Part shown: in pieces, positions 18,572-28,277 of the stretch
How positions within the stretch are numbered: the stretch's first letter is position 1
Layout of the letters: each line of letters opens with the position of its first letter
Origin: Marinomonas rhodophyticola
GTDB taxonomy: Bacteria; Pseudomonadota; Gammaproteobacteria; Pseudomonadales; Marinomonadaceae
Reading direction: 5' to 3'
Assembly (NCBI RefSeq): GCF_026113935.1
Contig: NZ_JAPEUL010000007.1
Span: forward strand, 1,070,784 to 1,134,783
Length of the DNA stretch: 64,000 bases
Translations under genes and position numbers: made by a program
Notes under the pieces: model-generated
Told to the model about the DNA's origin: nothing
The model's database searches: none
Seen by the model: the letters and a program-made list of their open reading frames with translations, nothing else

Positions 18572-18604
18572 GTCGGCCAAAGTTCGGTTTACTAAGGAAT
18601 ATCC

Positions 18605-20491
18605 ATGTTACGTTTTTTTGAAAAGTGGGTGTCTGCTTACCCAGACACAGATGCGATAAAAGCGCCTAAAACCTTATTTGCGTTCTGCCGCTATTACTCA
18701 AAAGGAGTAGAGATTCCGCTTTTGATTATGTCGTTATTAACCGCGACCATTGCCATTTTAGAAGTGACCTTGTTCAGCTTTATGGGGCAATTGGTGGACT
18801 GGTTGATCAACAAAGATCCAGAGACCTTTTTTGCCGAAGAGGGCACACACTTATTATTGATGTCCTTGATGATTTTAGTGGTGATGCCATTAGTGGCTTT
18901 TTTGCACTCGACCATTATTCATCAAACCTTATTGGGTAATTACCCAATGCGTATTCGTTGGTTGTCACACCATTATATTTTGCGTCAAAGCATGTCTTTC
19001 TTTCAGGACGAATTTGCTGGGCGTATCTCCACTAAGGTGATGCAAACTTCCCTTGCGGTTCGTGAAACCGTGATGAAGTTGTTGGATGTCTTGGTTTACA
19101 TTGGGGTTTATTTCATCTCCATGGTGGTATTGATCGCTAAGGCCGATTATCGCCTAATGATTCCCATGTTGGGATGGTTAGTCTGTTATGTGCTATTGCA
19201 ACTGTATTTTGTGCCGAAGCTTAAAAAGGTCTCTGCCGAGCAGGCGGATGCGCGTTCCACTATGACAGGACGAGTGGTAGACAGCTACAGTAATATTTCG
19301 ACGGTAAAACTGTTTTCGCATCATCAGCGTGAAGCTGACTATGCCAAAGAAGGCATGGATGGTTTTTTACAAACGGTTTATAAGCAAATGCGCTTGGTTA
19401 CCCTGCTCAGCGTGGGCGTGCAAACCTGTAACTATGTGTTGGCATTTTCCGTGGCGGCTTTGTCTATTTGGTTGTGGACGGGCAGTATTATCAGTGTGGG
19501 CGCGATTGCCATTGCGGTCAGTTTGGCGCTGAGGTTGAATGGTATGTCGCAATGGATTATGTGGGAAATCAGCGCCTTATTTGAAAATATTGGTATGGTT
19601 AACGACGGCATGAAAACCTTGTCTCGAGCCATTGAAATAGAGGATAAGCCCAATGCACCGGCGTTATCTGTGCCAAACGGCATGATTGAGTACGATGCTG
19701 TGAATTTTCATTATGGTAAGCAAGACAGTAAGGTCATTGAAAACCTGACGTTATCGATTAAAGCAGGCGAAAAAGTCGGTCTGGTTGGACGTTCTGGTGC
19801 GGGTAAATCGACCATTGTGAACTTGCTGATGCGGTTTCATGATATCGAATCCGGTCAAATTCGCATTGACGGGCAAGACATCAGCGCGGTTAAACAAGAC
19901 TCTTTACGTGCGCAAATTGGTATGGTGACTCAAGATACTTCCTTGTTACACAGAACGGTGCGGGAAAACCTACTATACGGCCGTCCCGATGCTACGGAAG
20001 AAGAGATGATTGCGGCGGCGAAAAAAGCCGAAGCTCATGAGTTTATTCAGGGACTAACCGACCCATTTGGTAATTCTGGCTACGATGCCATGGTAGGCGA
20101 GCGTGGGATCAAATTGTCTGGTGGTCAGCGTCAGCGTATTGCCATTGCTCGTGTCTTGTTAAAAGATGCGCCTTTATTGGTATTGGATGAAGCAACGTCG
20201 GCATTGGATTCTGAAGTGGAAGCTGCTATTCAGGACAGCTTGTACAAATTGATGCAGGGCAAAACGGTTATCGCCATTGCTCATCGCTTGTCGACCATTG
20301 CAGCCATGGATCGCTTAATTGTGTTGGACAAAGGCAACATTGTAGAGCAGGGCAGTCATGAAGAGTTGATTCAACATGCGGGGATTTATGCGTCACTGTG
20401 GGCGCATCAGACCGGCGGCTTCTTAGCAGAGGATATTGATTTAGACGAGGTTGATCTGGATGCGATTAAGCAAGAAGAGCCAATCAAATAG
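18605..20491 (+). CDS. ABC exporter, fused membrane and ATPase domains
   Basis: The 628-residue half-transporter has six helices in the first 340 residues, then a nucleotide-binding domain. Walker A is GRSGAGKST, the signature LSGGQRQR, Walker B LLVLDEATSALD, and the H-loop IAIAHRLST. The overall form is MsbA/MdlB-like multidrug or lipid export, acting as a dimer in the inner membrane. The C terminus is acidic (LAEDIDLDEVDLDAIKQEE). AAGGAA precedes the ATG. An SMR exporter gene follows 35 bases later, suggesting one transcription unit devoted to efflux. The substrate is unknown. Confidence 0.88.
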   Translation: MLRFFEKWVSAYPDTDAIKAPKTLFAFCRYYSKGVEIPLLIMSLLTATIAILEVTLFSFMGQLVDWLINKDPETFFAEEGTHLLLMSLMILVVMPLVAFLHSTIIHQTLLGNYPMRIRWLSHHYILRQSMSFFQDEFAGRISTKVMQTSLAVRETVMKLLDVLVYIGVYFISMVVLIAKADYRLMIPMLGWLVCYVLLQLYFVPKLKKVSAEQADARSTMTGRVVDSYSNISTVKLFSHHQREADYAKEGMDGFLQTVYKQMRLVTLLSVGVQTCNYVLAFSVAALSIWLWTGSIISVGAIAIAVSLALRLNGMSQWIMWEISALFENIGMVNDGMKTLSRAIEIEDKPNAPALSVPNGMIEYDAVNFHYGKQDSKVIENLTLSIKAGEKVGLVGRSGAGKSTIVNLLMRFHDIESGQIRIDGQDISAVKQDSLRAQIGMVTQDTSLLHRTVRENLLYGRPDATEEEMIAAAKKAEAHEFIQGLTDPFGNSGYDAMVGERGIKLSGGQRQRIAIARVLLKDAPLLVLDEATSALDSEVEAAIQDSLYKLMQGKTVIAIAHRLSTIAAMDRLIVLDKGNIVEQGSHEELIQHAGIYASLWAHQTGGFLAEDIDLDEVDLDAIKQEEPIK

Positions 20492-20526
20492 CCGTATTCG
20501 TTGAAAATCTAAGGCAGAGAAAGGTC

Positions 20527-20856
20527 ATGACGTATTTAATTTTGTTTCTGGCGATATTGGCGGAAGTCATTGCAACCACGGCTTTAAAGGCGTCTGATTC
20601 TTTTACTAAATTAGGCCCTAGCATCGTTCTGGTTGTTGGTTATGGTGTGTCATTTTATCTATTAACCATTGTGATGCGCTCCATGCCAACGGGTGTGACT
20701 TACGCGATTTGGTCAGGTTTAGGGATTGTGTTGATTTCGGTATTTGGTTATCTATTTAATCATGAAAAACTCGACTTGGCGGCTTGCCTTGGCATGTCCC
20801 TGATTGTCGCTGGTGTGGTAGTGATTAATGTCTTCTCTAAAACGGTAAGCCATTAA
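20527..20856 (+). CDS. Small multidrug resistance (SMR/EmrE-type) exporter
   Basis: A 109-residue, four-helix protein. The essential membrane glutamate lies in LAILAEVIATTALKAS (residue 13), and the YAIWSGLGIV motif with the conserved Trp and Gly-rich helix 3 is present. These identify the EmrE branch: a proton-coupled antiporter for quaternary or aromatic cations, working as a dual-topology dimer. Some relatives transport betaine or guanidinium. It is probably co-transcribed with the ABC exporter upstream. Confidence 0.9.
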   Translation: MTYLILFLAILAEVIATTALKASDSFTKLGPSIVLVVGYGVSFYLLTIVMRSMPTGVTYAIWSGLGIVLISVFGYLFNHEKLDLAACLGMSLIVAGVVVINVFSKTVSH

Positions 20857-20923
20857 AATACGGCCAAGCCGTTGCTGAGCTAATGTGATTTTAAAAGCAC
20901 GACTGTACTTTGACATAAAAAGA

Positions 20924-20956
20924 ACCCCCAATGTTGTTTGTCCAACAATTGGGGGT
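20924..20956 (-). terminator. Terminator of the siderophore-binding gene
   Basis: Arms acccccaatgttg and caacaattgggggt form a long stem with one mismatch. On the minus strand it is followed by TTCTTTTT. It also lies downstream of the SMR gene on the plus strand. Confidence 0.85.
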
Positions 20957-21018
20957 CACTTCATTGATCTTGGTCAGCGAGGGATTTTTTACATCGTTTG
21001 AGGTGGTTAAACGCGTAA

Positions 21019-21886
21019 TTACAATGCGTCGGTGATTTCTTTGATTTGCATGTTAAGGCTTTGCAAGCCATTGCCTGACAAGTACCAAAGTTTCGGTGAT
21101 AAATACGCGACCTTGATGGATTGACCACCTTGAGCGGCTAAGTCTGCTTTGAATTTTTCAATATCGAGCGCCTCTTTTGTGTTGCCAATGGCGGCACTGC
21201 GATCAATGATGAACAAAGTGGTGAGTGTCATTTCAGCCATATCAGCTTACGGTAAGCGAGGTAAAGGTCCGAGTGCCACGTTGTTGAGGCTTCACTTGGG
21301 CCGGAAGGGGGGACGTTGTTAAGCCCAATAGCTGGGTTGCAATGGGTTCATCGCGTAATCCAAAAGAACCATTATTATGGGTGACAAACAGTACAGTGGG
21401 TGCCCCTTCTATCGCCATTTTGCTGGTTTCTATGCTTGTGTTCAACGCAGCAAGGGCCGTGTCTGCTGAGGCTTTTGCATCAAATAAGGCTGCCAGTGAG
21501 GTCACGTTGTTACGTAAGCTTTGCCAGTAATCATCACTAGAAGCGTCCACTTGTTTCACCGTACTAACGGTTGCCAGTTCGGCTTTGCTGGCGGCTTGGC
21601 GACCGGTGATCACAACAATATCTGGGCTTAAGGCTTTTAGGGTCTCCATGTCTGGCGTCTTTAAGCCGCCAACATCAGTATAGCGTGCGTCTTTAAATTG
21701 CGTTAAATAATCCGGCAGTGTTTGTTTCGGGACGCCAACCACATGAGCCTCTAATCCAAGCGCCGCCATGGTGTCTAAGCTGCCAAGATCGAAGATGGCT
21801 GCCGTTGGTGAAGACGTTGCGGCTGTATTGAGTTGGCTGAAAGCCAGCAAGGTGCCAACAGCGAGTATTTTCCGTAAATTCATCAT
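21019..21886 (-). CDS. Periplasmic siderophore/iron-binding protein, CeuE/FatB type (frameshift)
   Basis: The signal peptide (MNLRKILAVGTLLAFS) is followed by the fold of class III metal-siderophore binding proteins. GSLDTMAALGL, LPDYLTQF, TPDMETLKALSPDIVVI and VLFVTHNNGSFG match the petrobactin/enterobactin (FatB/CeuE) branch. The last 73 residues are in another frame. Removing one base from the doublet at 21247-21248 joins SLTV to ADMAEMTLTTLFIID, giving about 288 residues. No permease or ATPase genes are adjacent, so it would have to use a transporter elsewhere. Fur-like sites lie just upstream. ATG at 21886 follows an AGGTAA site. Confidence 0.8.
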
Positions 21887-21920
21887 GTTCACAATTACCT
21901 ATGTCCTGAAATAAAAATAA

Positions 21921-21950
21921 CCATTATCAAGTTATGATAATGGTTATCAT
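21921..21950 (-). promoter_or_regulatory. Overlapping Fur-box-like inverted repeats
   Basis: The stretch holds ccattatca-agtta-tgataatgg (perfect 9-bp arms) overlapping atgataa-tgg-ttatcat (perfect 7-bp arms). Both match the GATAATGATWATCATTATC-like Fur consensus half sites. It sits 35-65 bases upstream of the iron-siderophore binding gene, so iron repression by Fur is expected. Confidence 0.8.
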
Positions 21951-21960
21951 TGTCTCATCT

Positions 21961-23779
21961 TTAATGCTGAGTTTCTTGACCATAAGCTGGCACGATGTGT
22001 TGCTCAATGTGAAACAAAATTAATTGTCTTTGATTTTTCCCTTTTTTATTGGCAAGCCAAACGAATTGGTAAGGCATGAGCGTTACCTTGCCTAAATGAT
22101 CTTCGTATACTTGTTCTGAGACGAGATCTGTCCAATCATCGGTGGCAATGAGATTGAGTTCTGATAGATTAAAGCTTTGCGGCTGGTCAGTCATGTTATA
22201 CACGGCAAACAGGCTTTGTCTTCGGTCCAAACTTTGGCGCCAGAAAGCGAATAGGTTTTCTCCCATGTGTAATACATATTGAGTGGCATTGGGGTGAAAA
22301 GCTGGTTGAGCACGGCGAATTTTGGTTAACTTAGTGACATTCTGGAAGACTTTTTGATGATGCGTTGGCGTGTTTAACACATGTTCTAAATCTTCCATAT
22401 CCCAAATATGTCGATTAATGGAGCGGAATTGTCCTGTATTTTCGACACGTTCTACATCGTTTTCGGTGCCAAACAAGCTGTGAATGTAAAAGGCGGGGAC
22501 GCCTTCTAACGCCATCATCACACCAGCGGCACACAGAAAACGGGCAAACTGCCATTGATCAGGTCCTTGTTGTGCTGAACCTGACAACGCATTCCATAGA
22601 CTGATATTAATTTCATAGGGTTTGGCTTCCCCTTGTGGCGTGGTACGAGAGCTAATTTTGCCACCAAAACGCTTCATGGTATTGATCAGCGTTTCTAGTT
22701 CCCATTCAGTCAGCAAACCTTCCGTTGGGCGCAGGCCAATACCGTCGTGGGAAGCAATAAAGTTGAGGTACGTTGTGCCTTGTTGGGCTGGGGTCATGCT
22801 CATTAGCCATTGTTTTAAATGGCGGCAATTGCCTGTCACCAAGCTATTGATTAACAGCGGAGGTAAAGAAAAGTTGTAGATCAAATGGGCTTCGTTGGCG
22901 TTGCCGAAGTAGGTTAAGTTTTCCTGATTCGGTATGTTGGTTTCGGTGATGATAACGGCTTCTGGTGCATAATGTTCAATCAGTAAGCGCAACAGACGAA
23001 TCATTTCGTGAGTCTGCGGTAAGTTGATGCAGCTGGTACCGGGAATCTTCCATAAGAAAGCCACAGCGTCTAAACGAAACCAACGGATGCCTTTCTCAAG
23101 GTACAAATGAATAATGCGCAAAAACTCCAACAGCACGTCTGGGTTTTCGAAATTCAAATCTATTTGATCATGACTAAAGGTACACCAAACATGCTTGGTG
23201 CCATTTTTAGTTTGCACTTCTCTCAGCAGTGGCGAAGTTCTGGGTCGAACAACGGCACTTAAGTCCGCATTCGGGTCGGCCTCATAAAAAAAGCGTGAGC
23301 CGGGATCAACACCCGCTTTGTAATTTTCAAACCACATGCTTCGGCTGGAGCAGTGGTTAATCACCAGATCTCCCATTACCTTAAAGTCTTTTGATAAGTT
23401 GACAATATTGGCCCAGCGTCCACAGGATGGGTTAACGGTGGTGTAGTCCATCACACTAAAACCATCGTCTGAGCTGTAGGGGAAAAAAGGCAATAAATGC
23501 ACCGCAGAAATACAATCCGATAACGTGCTTTTTACGAACTGGTGCAGTGTTTCCAGTGGTGCTTCTTCTTTTCTTCGTAAGGTATCCGCGTAGGTAATCA
23601 GCATGATGTCTGACTGATCCCACAGGTTTCTATGGGGGCGAGGGGATTCCGTCGCGGGATCGAGTTGAAAGGTGGTTAGGCATTTCTGAGCGAGCCTCTT
23701 TGTGATCTAAGTTCGGGTAAATGACGTGTAAATGAGCAATGATTCGCTGCTCTAAGGGCGATAAAGGCGCATTTTCCAT
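21961..23779 (-). CDS. GH13_18 sucrose-phosphorylase-like enzyme, probable glucosylglycerate phosphorylase (frameshift)
   Basis: The protein of about 605 residues is a GH13 (beta/alpha)8 enzyme of the sucrose phosphorylase group. The nucleophile lies in WFRLDAVAF, the acid/base Glu in IITETNIPN, and the third carboxylate in ASHDGIGLRPTEG. The first 33 residues (MENAPLSPLEQRII) are out of frame. One base added near 23691-23697 gives HKEALAQKCLTTFQLD and then HRNLWDQSDIMLITYAD, a typical N terminus. Members that sit beside gpgS-like genes phosphorolyse glucosylglycerate to glucose 1-phosphate and glycerate; that assignment rests on the two genes upstream. Sucrose phosphorylase activity is the alternative. 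Confidence 0.85.
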
Positions 23780-23813
23780 GGTTACCTACTTATGTCTCGT
23801 TGAGTGAAAACCA

Positions 23814-23845
23814 CGTAAAGGCGTCGACAAGGACGACGCTTTACG
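23814..23845 (-). other. Intergenic hairpin between gpgS and the phosphorylase gene
   Basis: Arms cgtaaaggcgtcg and cgacgctttacg pair over 12 bp with one bulged G and a 7-base loop. There is no clear T run on the minus strand, so it may adjust mRNA stability or partially terminate. Confidence 0.6.
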
Positions 23846-23902
23846 TTGACTGGGCGAATTTTTTTAGAGCCACCGTTTTGCAGGGGCTATTTTTATAGTG
23901 CG

Positions 23903-25131
23903 TTATTTTTTCGGCCCGTATTGGGCCATATCCAATTCAACTGCTTGGGCGAGTTGGCTCATCACACCCGGAAACGCACTGACAACACGGTTCCAGCTTG
24001 GAATAAAGGGCGTTTCCATTGGGTTATCTAAATATTGGTTGCCCGCTTTCATGATATTACTGGCAAACAATTCAACCGCTTGTTCTTCGGTATGAACATC
24101 TAATTTTAGACCATTTATTTCCGCATCGTTTTTATAGGTTTCAATGAAATCCAGCGCAACACGATAATAGGTGGCCTTGATGGTACGGAAGGTTTCTTGA
24201 TTGAAAATAGTGCCATTGGTCGCGAGCTTTCTGAAAATGGCTTTGGTAATGTCGATGGACATTTTTGATAAACCGCCATCGTCGTTGTCGGCCGATAGGT
24301 CTTGGTGTTTATGATCGTAAATGTCGGCAATATCGACCTGACATAAACGGTTGGTCGAGTAGTTGCGGTACATTTCACTGAGTACACCAATTTCCAAACC
24401 CCAATCACTCGGAATGCGAAGGTCTGTCATCACATCACGACGGAACGAAAACTCCCCCGCTAGTGGATAACGGTAGCTGTCTAAGTAATCCAGATAATCT
24501 AGATGGCCGAAGACTTTTTGAGGGAGCATAGCAGTGGTGTAACCAGTAAACGGCTGACGCGGCCGTTCATCTTGCCATTGGCGGCACGAGCATAAAAACC
24601 CTTGCAGAATTCGTAGTTAAAATTTGGATTGGCAACGGGGTAAATCAGTCGCGCCAGCAGTTCTCTGTCGTAAGTGACAATATCACAGTCGTGCATGGCG
24701 ATGGATTCAGCTTGACCAGCGGCTAGGTTATAACCCATACAAAACCAGACATTGCGGCCTTTGCCCGGATCCGAAGGAGAAAGATGTTCGCCCTTTAAGA
24801 CGTTATCGATTTCTCTTAAACGTGGGCCATCGTTCCATAGTACCTTGACGTTTTGCGGTAACACACTGAAAAACTCAAGCGCATGTCGGTATTGTTCTTC
24901 CGTGGCGCGGTCCAATCCGATCACGATTTCAGACAAATAAGGCACTTGCTGTAAATGCTTGAGAATATTCGGCATGGCGTCTGTTTCCAGCTCGGAATAC
25001 AGACACGGTAGGATAAGTGACATGGGCCGCGTTTTTGCGAACTCACACAGTTCTTTTTCCATTTCTTCTAACGGGCGGTGTGCCAGATTGTGAAGTGTGG
25101 TGATGATACCGTTTTGGTGAAAATCGCCCAT
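23903..25131 (-). CDS. gpgS: Glucosyl-3-phosphoglycerate synthase (frameshift)
   Basis: The GT81-type glycosyltransferase transfers glucose from an NDP-glucose to 3-phosphoglycerate, the first step to the compatible solute glucosylglycerate. The N-terminal half shows MSLILPCLYSEL, VIGLDRATEEQY and the metal-binding DCD in AMHDCDIVTYDRELL. The C-terminal half carries DYLDSYRYPLAGEFSF and IPSDWGLEIGVLSEM. They are in different frames. Restoring one base in the five-base run 24515-24519 gives PLLCSLKKVFGHLDYLDYL, about 409 residues. It lies between the phosphatase (52 bases upstream) and the phosphorylase gene in one operon. Confidence 0.92.
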
Positions 25132-25183
25132 GTTATTTCTCCTAGTTTCAAAATGACTATTGGTATTATTTTTGTGTCTGGAT

Positions 25184-26006
25184 CTACAAAATACCTTGCT
25201 TAGTTAATGCTAAATTGATGGCTTGCGCCCATCCTTCTGGACCGTAGGCATCGCTCAACCACGCATCGCTGCGGTTGGGGATTTCTGGCGGAGCATGAAC
25301 TGGTGAGCGAATCACCACAGGGATATCGGCTTTACTCAACATGCCGACATCGTTCTCGCCATCGCCTAGCGCCATGGTCGTAATCTCTTCATCGCTTTGC
25401 TCGGCGTATACAGTTTTTAGCCATTGCATGGCGTTGGCTTTGTCGCAGTTTTTTCCCATTAAATGCGCAAAACGGCCACCTTTTTGCACTTGCACATCAA
25501 ACTTGGCAAGATCGTCGCGGAAAATACGCAACGCAAGATTGGAATCTGTCCACACCATCGGCTCAGTAAATTCACGCTGCATGGCAAGTTTGGCGTTGGT
25601 TTCGTTTAATCCGGTCAGAGCAACCAGCTCTTGCCACGTCATGTCACTAAAACGTTTAAAGGTGTATTGATCTTGCTTATCGTTCGTCAACGCGATGAGG
25701 CTCGGCTCGTGTTGGTCCAAATGACTTGCGCCAGTAATCGCCACAATCTTCTAACGTCTCGTTCACCGTGAGCGTTAAATGCTTCGGGATGTATACGGCA
25801 GCCCCGTTTTCTACGATAAACGGGTCTTGGTGATTGAGTGCTTTTCTCAGTGCCACAAGCTCCATAAACGTCTTGCTGGTATTGATCACACAGGGAATAG
25901 AAAAGGTCTTTAAAGACTGCATAGCCGCTTGCGCAGGCTGAAAACTGTAGGTGTGATGATCGAGTAAGGTGCCATCCAAATCGGTAAAAATTAAAAGCGT
26001 TGTCAT
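25184..26006 (-). CDS. gpgP: Glucosyl(mannosyl)-3-phosphoglycerate phosphatase (frameshift)
   Basis: A HAD-IIB phosphatase of the MPGP subfamily that removes the phosphate from glucosyl- or mannosyl-3-phosphoglycerate. Motif I is TDLDGTLLD at the N terminus, the cap contains VENGAAVYIP and GDYWRKSFGP, and motif IV is LGDGENDVGML. The N-terminal 100 residues and the rest are in different frames. Removing one base near 25700-25708 gives GPTRASLIALTNDKQD, about 273 residues, the normal length. The ATG at 26006 follows AAGGA. The neighbour is a glucosyl (not mannosyl) synthase, so the glucosyl substrate is favoured. Confidence 0.88.
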
Positions 26007-26144
26007 ATCGATTCCTTCTTGGGTCCATCAAGATACCACTGGTGGACGTTAGTCATAGTCTTGCAAATCTGGTGCCAGTGCGTAACAGTGGTGCTTTACT
26101 TAGGAGGTACATGCCCAAGACTAACTGGGCTAATAAACAACTAT

Positions 26145-27038
26145 ATGACAAGTTTGCTACGGTTATGTGTCTTGGTGATTCTGGCTTTGTTGGCCTTCGC
26201 TGCCAACTCGGTATTGTGCCGTCTTGCGCTTAACGGCGGTCTGATCGATCCGACGCAATTCACCGCTTGGCGCCTGCTGAGTGGTGCTGTGACCTTGGTC
26301 TTACTCTGTGTCTTGTCGTCGCTAACAAAGCCGCGTGGTGATTTGAAAACCGCCTGGCTAGAGGGGAGTTGGTTATCGGCGCTTGCGCTGTTTATTTACG
26401 CGTTAGGGTTTTCCTATGCCTACGTTACTTTATCGACTGGAATGGGCGCTTTGATCCTCTTTGGTGCTGTGCAACTGACTTTGATCTCATTGGCTATTAG
26501 GGCAGGGCAGCAGCTGGTTTGGTTAGAATGGTTAGGGCTGATGATCGCCTTTGCAGGCTTTATTTATTTAGTGCTTCCGACCTTGTCGTCACCTTCTGTA
26601 TTGGGCTTTGTTTTAATGACGTTAGCGGGCATAGCATGGGGGGTGTACACATGGCGAGGCAAGGTATCAACTAAGCCGCTGTTTGCCACCACGTCAAACT
26701 TCGTTCGAACCCTTCCTATGTTGCTGGTTAACTTGCTGATTGTGTATATCAGCACTGAACCTGCGCAAAGTGCCCAACTTAAAGGCATTATCCTCGCCAT
26801 CACCTCGGGCGCGATCATGTCTGGACTCGGCTATGCCATTTGGTACGCTGTCTTGCCTTATCTTAGTGCTTCTAGTGCTGCTGTTTTACAACTCTTAGTC
26901 CCCATCATCGCCACTATTGGCGGCGTATTTTTTGCCAATGAATCCATCACCTTACACTTAATCATCGCCACATTAGGCGTCCTAGGTGGCGTGTTATTAG
27001 TCATCCTTGCCAGAAACAGAGTACGCAGAAATGCCTAG
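26145..27038 (+). CDS. EamA/DMT-family transporter
   Basis: A ten-helix permease of about 297 residues from the drug/metabolite superfamily, with two EamA repeats: the first through VILALLAFAANSVLCRLAL and the second beginning MTLAGIAWGVYTWRGK. Conserved stretches include the PTQFTAWRLLSGAVTLVLL helix and YLSASSAAVLQLLVP in the second repeat. Such carriers usually export amino acids or metabolites. ATG at 26145 gives a clean first helix but has no good ribosome site. A strong AGGAGG at 26103 precedes an ATG at 26111 in another frame, so the true N terminus may be longer with an indel near 26155. Confidence 0.82.
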   Translation: MTSLLRLCVLVILALLAFAANSVLCRLALNGGLIDPTQFTAWRLLSGAVTLVLLCVLSSLTKPRGDLKTAWLEGSWLSALALFIYALGFSYAYVTLSTGMGALILFGAVQLTLISLAIRAGQQLVWLEWLGLMIAFAGFIYLVLPTLSSPSVLGFVLMTLAGIAWGVYTWRGKVSTKPLFATTSNFVRTLPMLLVNLLIVYISTEPAQSAQLKGIILAITSGAIMSGLGYAIWYAVLPYLSASSAAVLQLLVPIIATIGGVFFANESITLHLIIATLGVLGGVLLVILARNRVRRNA

Positions 27039-27296
27039 TTTTGGTGCGTTTTTTCTGCGGCGCGCCATAATCGACAGGCTTGTGTTTGAAAATTGATCGC
27101 TTTTTTATAGTGTCGTTTGACTTCGTCCTAGGCGCGTTCGCTTTGCTCCTTACAGCTGCCGCCATCACCCGTTGGGCATGATAAGATAATTGGACTCCCC
27201 AACTTATGGAGCAGGGTTAATATTTTAGCTCTCCCAAAAAATGGATAAAAACGCCGCTTTGGCTGTTGCTCAGGCTTCCAACTTTTAGGCGTTTGA

Positions 27297-27518
27297 TTTA
27301 TTAACGGCAAATCAAAAGAACAGAAAGAACTGCATCAAGAAAGCCCAAGTTTTATTGTTACTTTTACAGATGGAACAACTGAGAAATTAACTGACTATGT
27401 TTTTAAGGCAATTAAATATTGGGTTGACTATTCATCCACCTCTAGCACCTCTAGAAGGCAGTCGTATCAAGGAAATAACGTAGTTGGCAATGCCGTCAGT
27501 GTGGTGTTAAATTTCTAA
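27297..27518 (+). pseudogene. C-terminal gene fragment ending in dispersed repeat R1
   Basis: An open frame without a start codon (upstream TGA at 27294) encodes about 73 residues including SFIVTFTDGTTEKLTDYVFK and ends at TAA 27516. The last 24 codons coincide with a repeat found twice more downstream. It looks like the tail of a degraded gene. I do not recognise the family. The 260 bases before it (27039-27296) show no convincing gene; a minus-strand frame there is interrupted by a TAG. Confidence 0.4.
27448..27515 (+). repeat. Dispersed repeat R1 (short copy)
   Basis: Core agaaggcagtcgtatcaagg followed by taacgtagttggcaat is shared with R2 (28136-28259) and R3 (29908-30044). The reading frame RRQSYQG-N-VVGN is conserved among the three copies. 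Confidence 0.7.
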
Positions 27519-27528
27519 AGATTATTTG

Positions 27529-28101
27529 ATGTCTGTTGAGGGTAGAGTGGTGCAAGAACGAGAAGTGATCCAAAAAATAAAGCTTGTCACAGCTGAGCCG
27601 AGCAGTCTCACCGAGTTTAAATTGGCGTTGCAGGATTCTTTCCGTGTGGCGGCAGAAGCTGATTTTGGGCATCCGCTTGAAGAGCCGATTCCCTCTGATG
27701 ACGATATTGAAAAGTCATTCAACGCCACGGGGGCCGTGACTTACTGGATCATGGAAGACGAGCAACGTGTTGGTGGCGCTGTTTTGGTAATAGACCCCAT
27801 CAGCGGTCGGAATAACTTATCACTTTTCTTCATTGCGACCAGCCAACAAAGTCGAGGTTTGGGGTTGAAGGCTTGGAAAGCAATTGAACAAGAATTTCCG
27901 TTTACCAAAGTCTGGGAAACGGTGACTCCCTACTTTGAGAAAAGAAATATTCATTTTTACGTAAACCGATGCGGTTTCAAGATTGTCGATTTTTATAACC
28001 GATACCATCCAGACCCTCATCAGGATTCACGCCAAATTCCTGATGAGGAAGATGATGAGATGTTTCGGTTTGAGAAGATAATGAAAAACGTGGATGAGTA
28101 A
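27529..28101 (+). CDS. GNAT-family N-acetyltransferase
   Basis: The 190-residue protein has the GNAT fold. A variable N-terminal half is followed by the acetyl-CoA pyrophosphate-binding segment FFIATSQQSRGLGLKAWKAI (motif A, R-G-x-G type) and a C-terminal strand VWETVTPYFEKRNIHFYVNR. The C-terminal tail is acidic (DEEDDEMF). The substrate is unknown. It stands alone between dispersed repeats R1 and R2. ATG at 27529 has a weak ribosome site, so a start a few codons downstream is possible. Confidence 0.8.
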   Translation: MSVEGRVVQEREVIQKIKLVTAEPSSLTEFKLALQDSFRVAAEADFGHPLEEPIPSDDDIEKSFNATGAVTYWIMEDEQRVGGAVLVIDPISGRNNLSLFFIATSQQSRGLGLKAWKAIEQEFPFTKVWETVTPYFEKRNIHFYVNRCGFKIVDFYNRYHPDPHQDSRQIPDEEDDEMFRFEKIMKNVDE

Positions 28102-28135
28102 TATCGGTGAGGTTGACTCGTTTTCCGTATTTAAT

Positions 28136-28259
28136 AAGCCACTCATCTTTAGAAGGCAGTCATATCAAGGGAACAGCGTAGTTGGCAATGAAAATAACTG
28201 TGGTGATAAATTCCCCGAGCGTGGAGTCAGATAAAAAATAGTATTTTTCGTCTGACTCC
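28136..28259 (+). repeat. Dispersed repeat R2 with terminal hairpin
   Basis: About 124 bases alignable with R3 along the whole length and with R1 in the core. It ends in a strong hairpin (28223-28259) with arms ggagtcaga and tctgactcc. Confidence 0.75.
28223..28259. terminator. Bidirectional hairpin between GNAT and chemoreceptor genes
   Basis: Perfect 9-bp arms ggagtcaga/tctgactcc with additional A/T pairing inside (taaaaaat...attttt). It lies between the convergent GNAT and chemoreceptor genes and is part of repeat R2. Confidence 0.65.
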
Positions 28260-28277
28260 ACAAGAGCACTGTTTTCT

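Noticed and set aside
27040-27310. Minus-strand frame interrupted by TAG at 27128
   Set aside because: I do not recognise it, it overlaps the end of the DMT exporter, and there is no start signal; it might be a decayed gene tail but cannot be supported.
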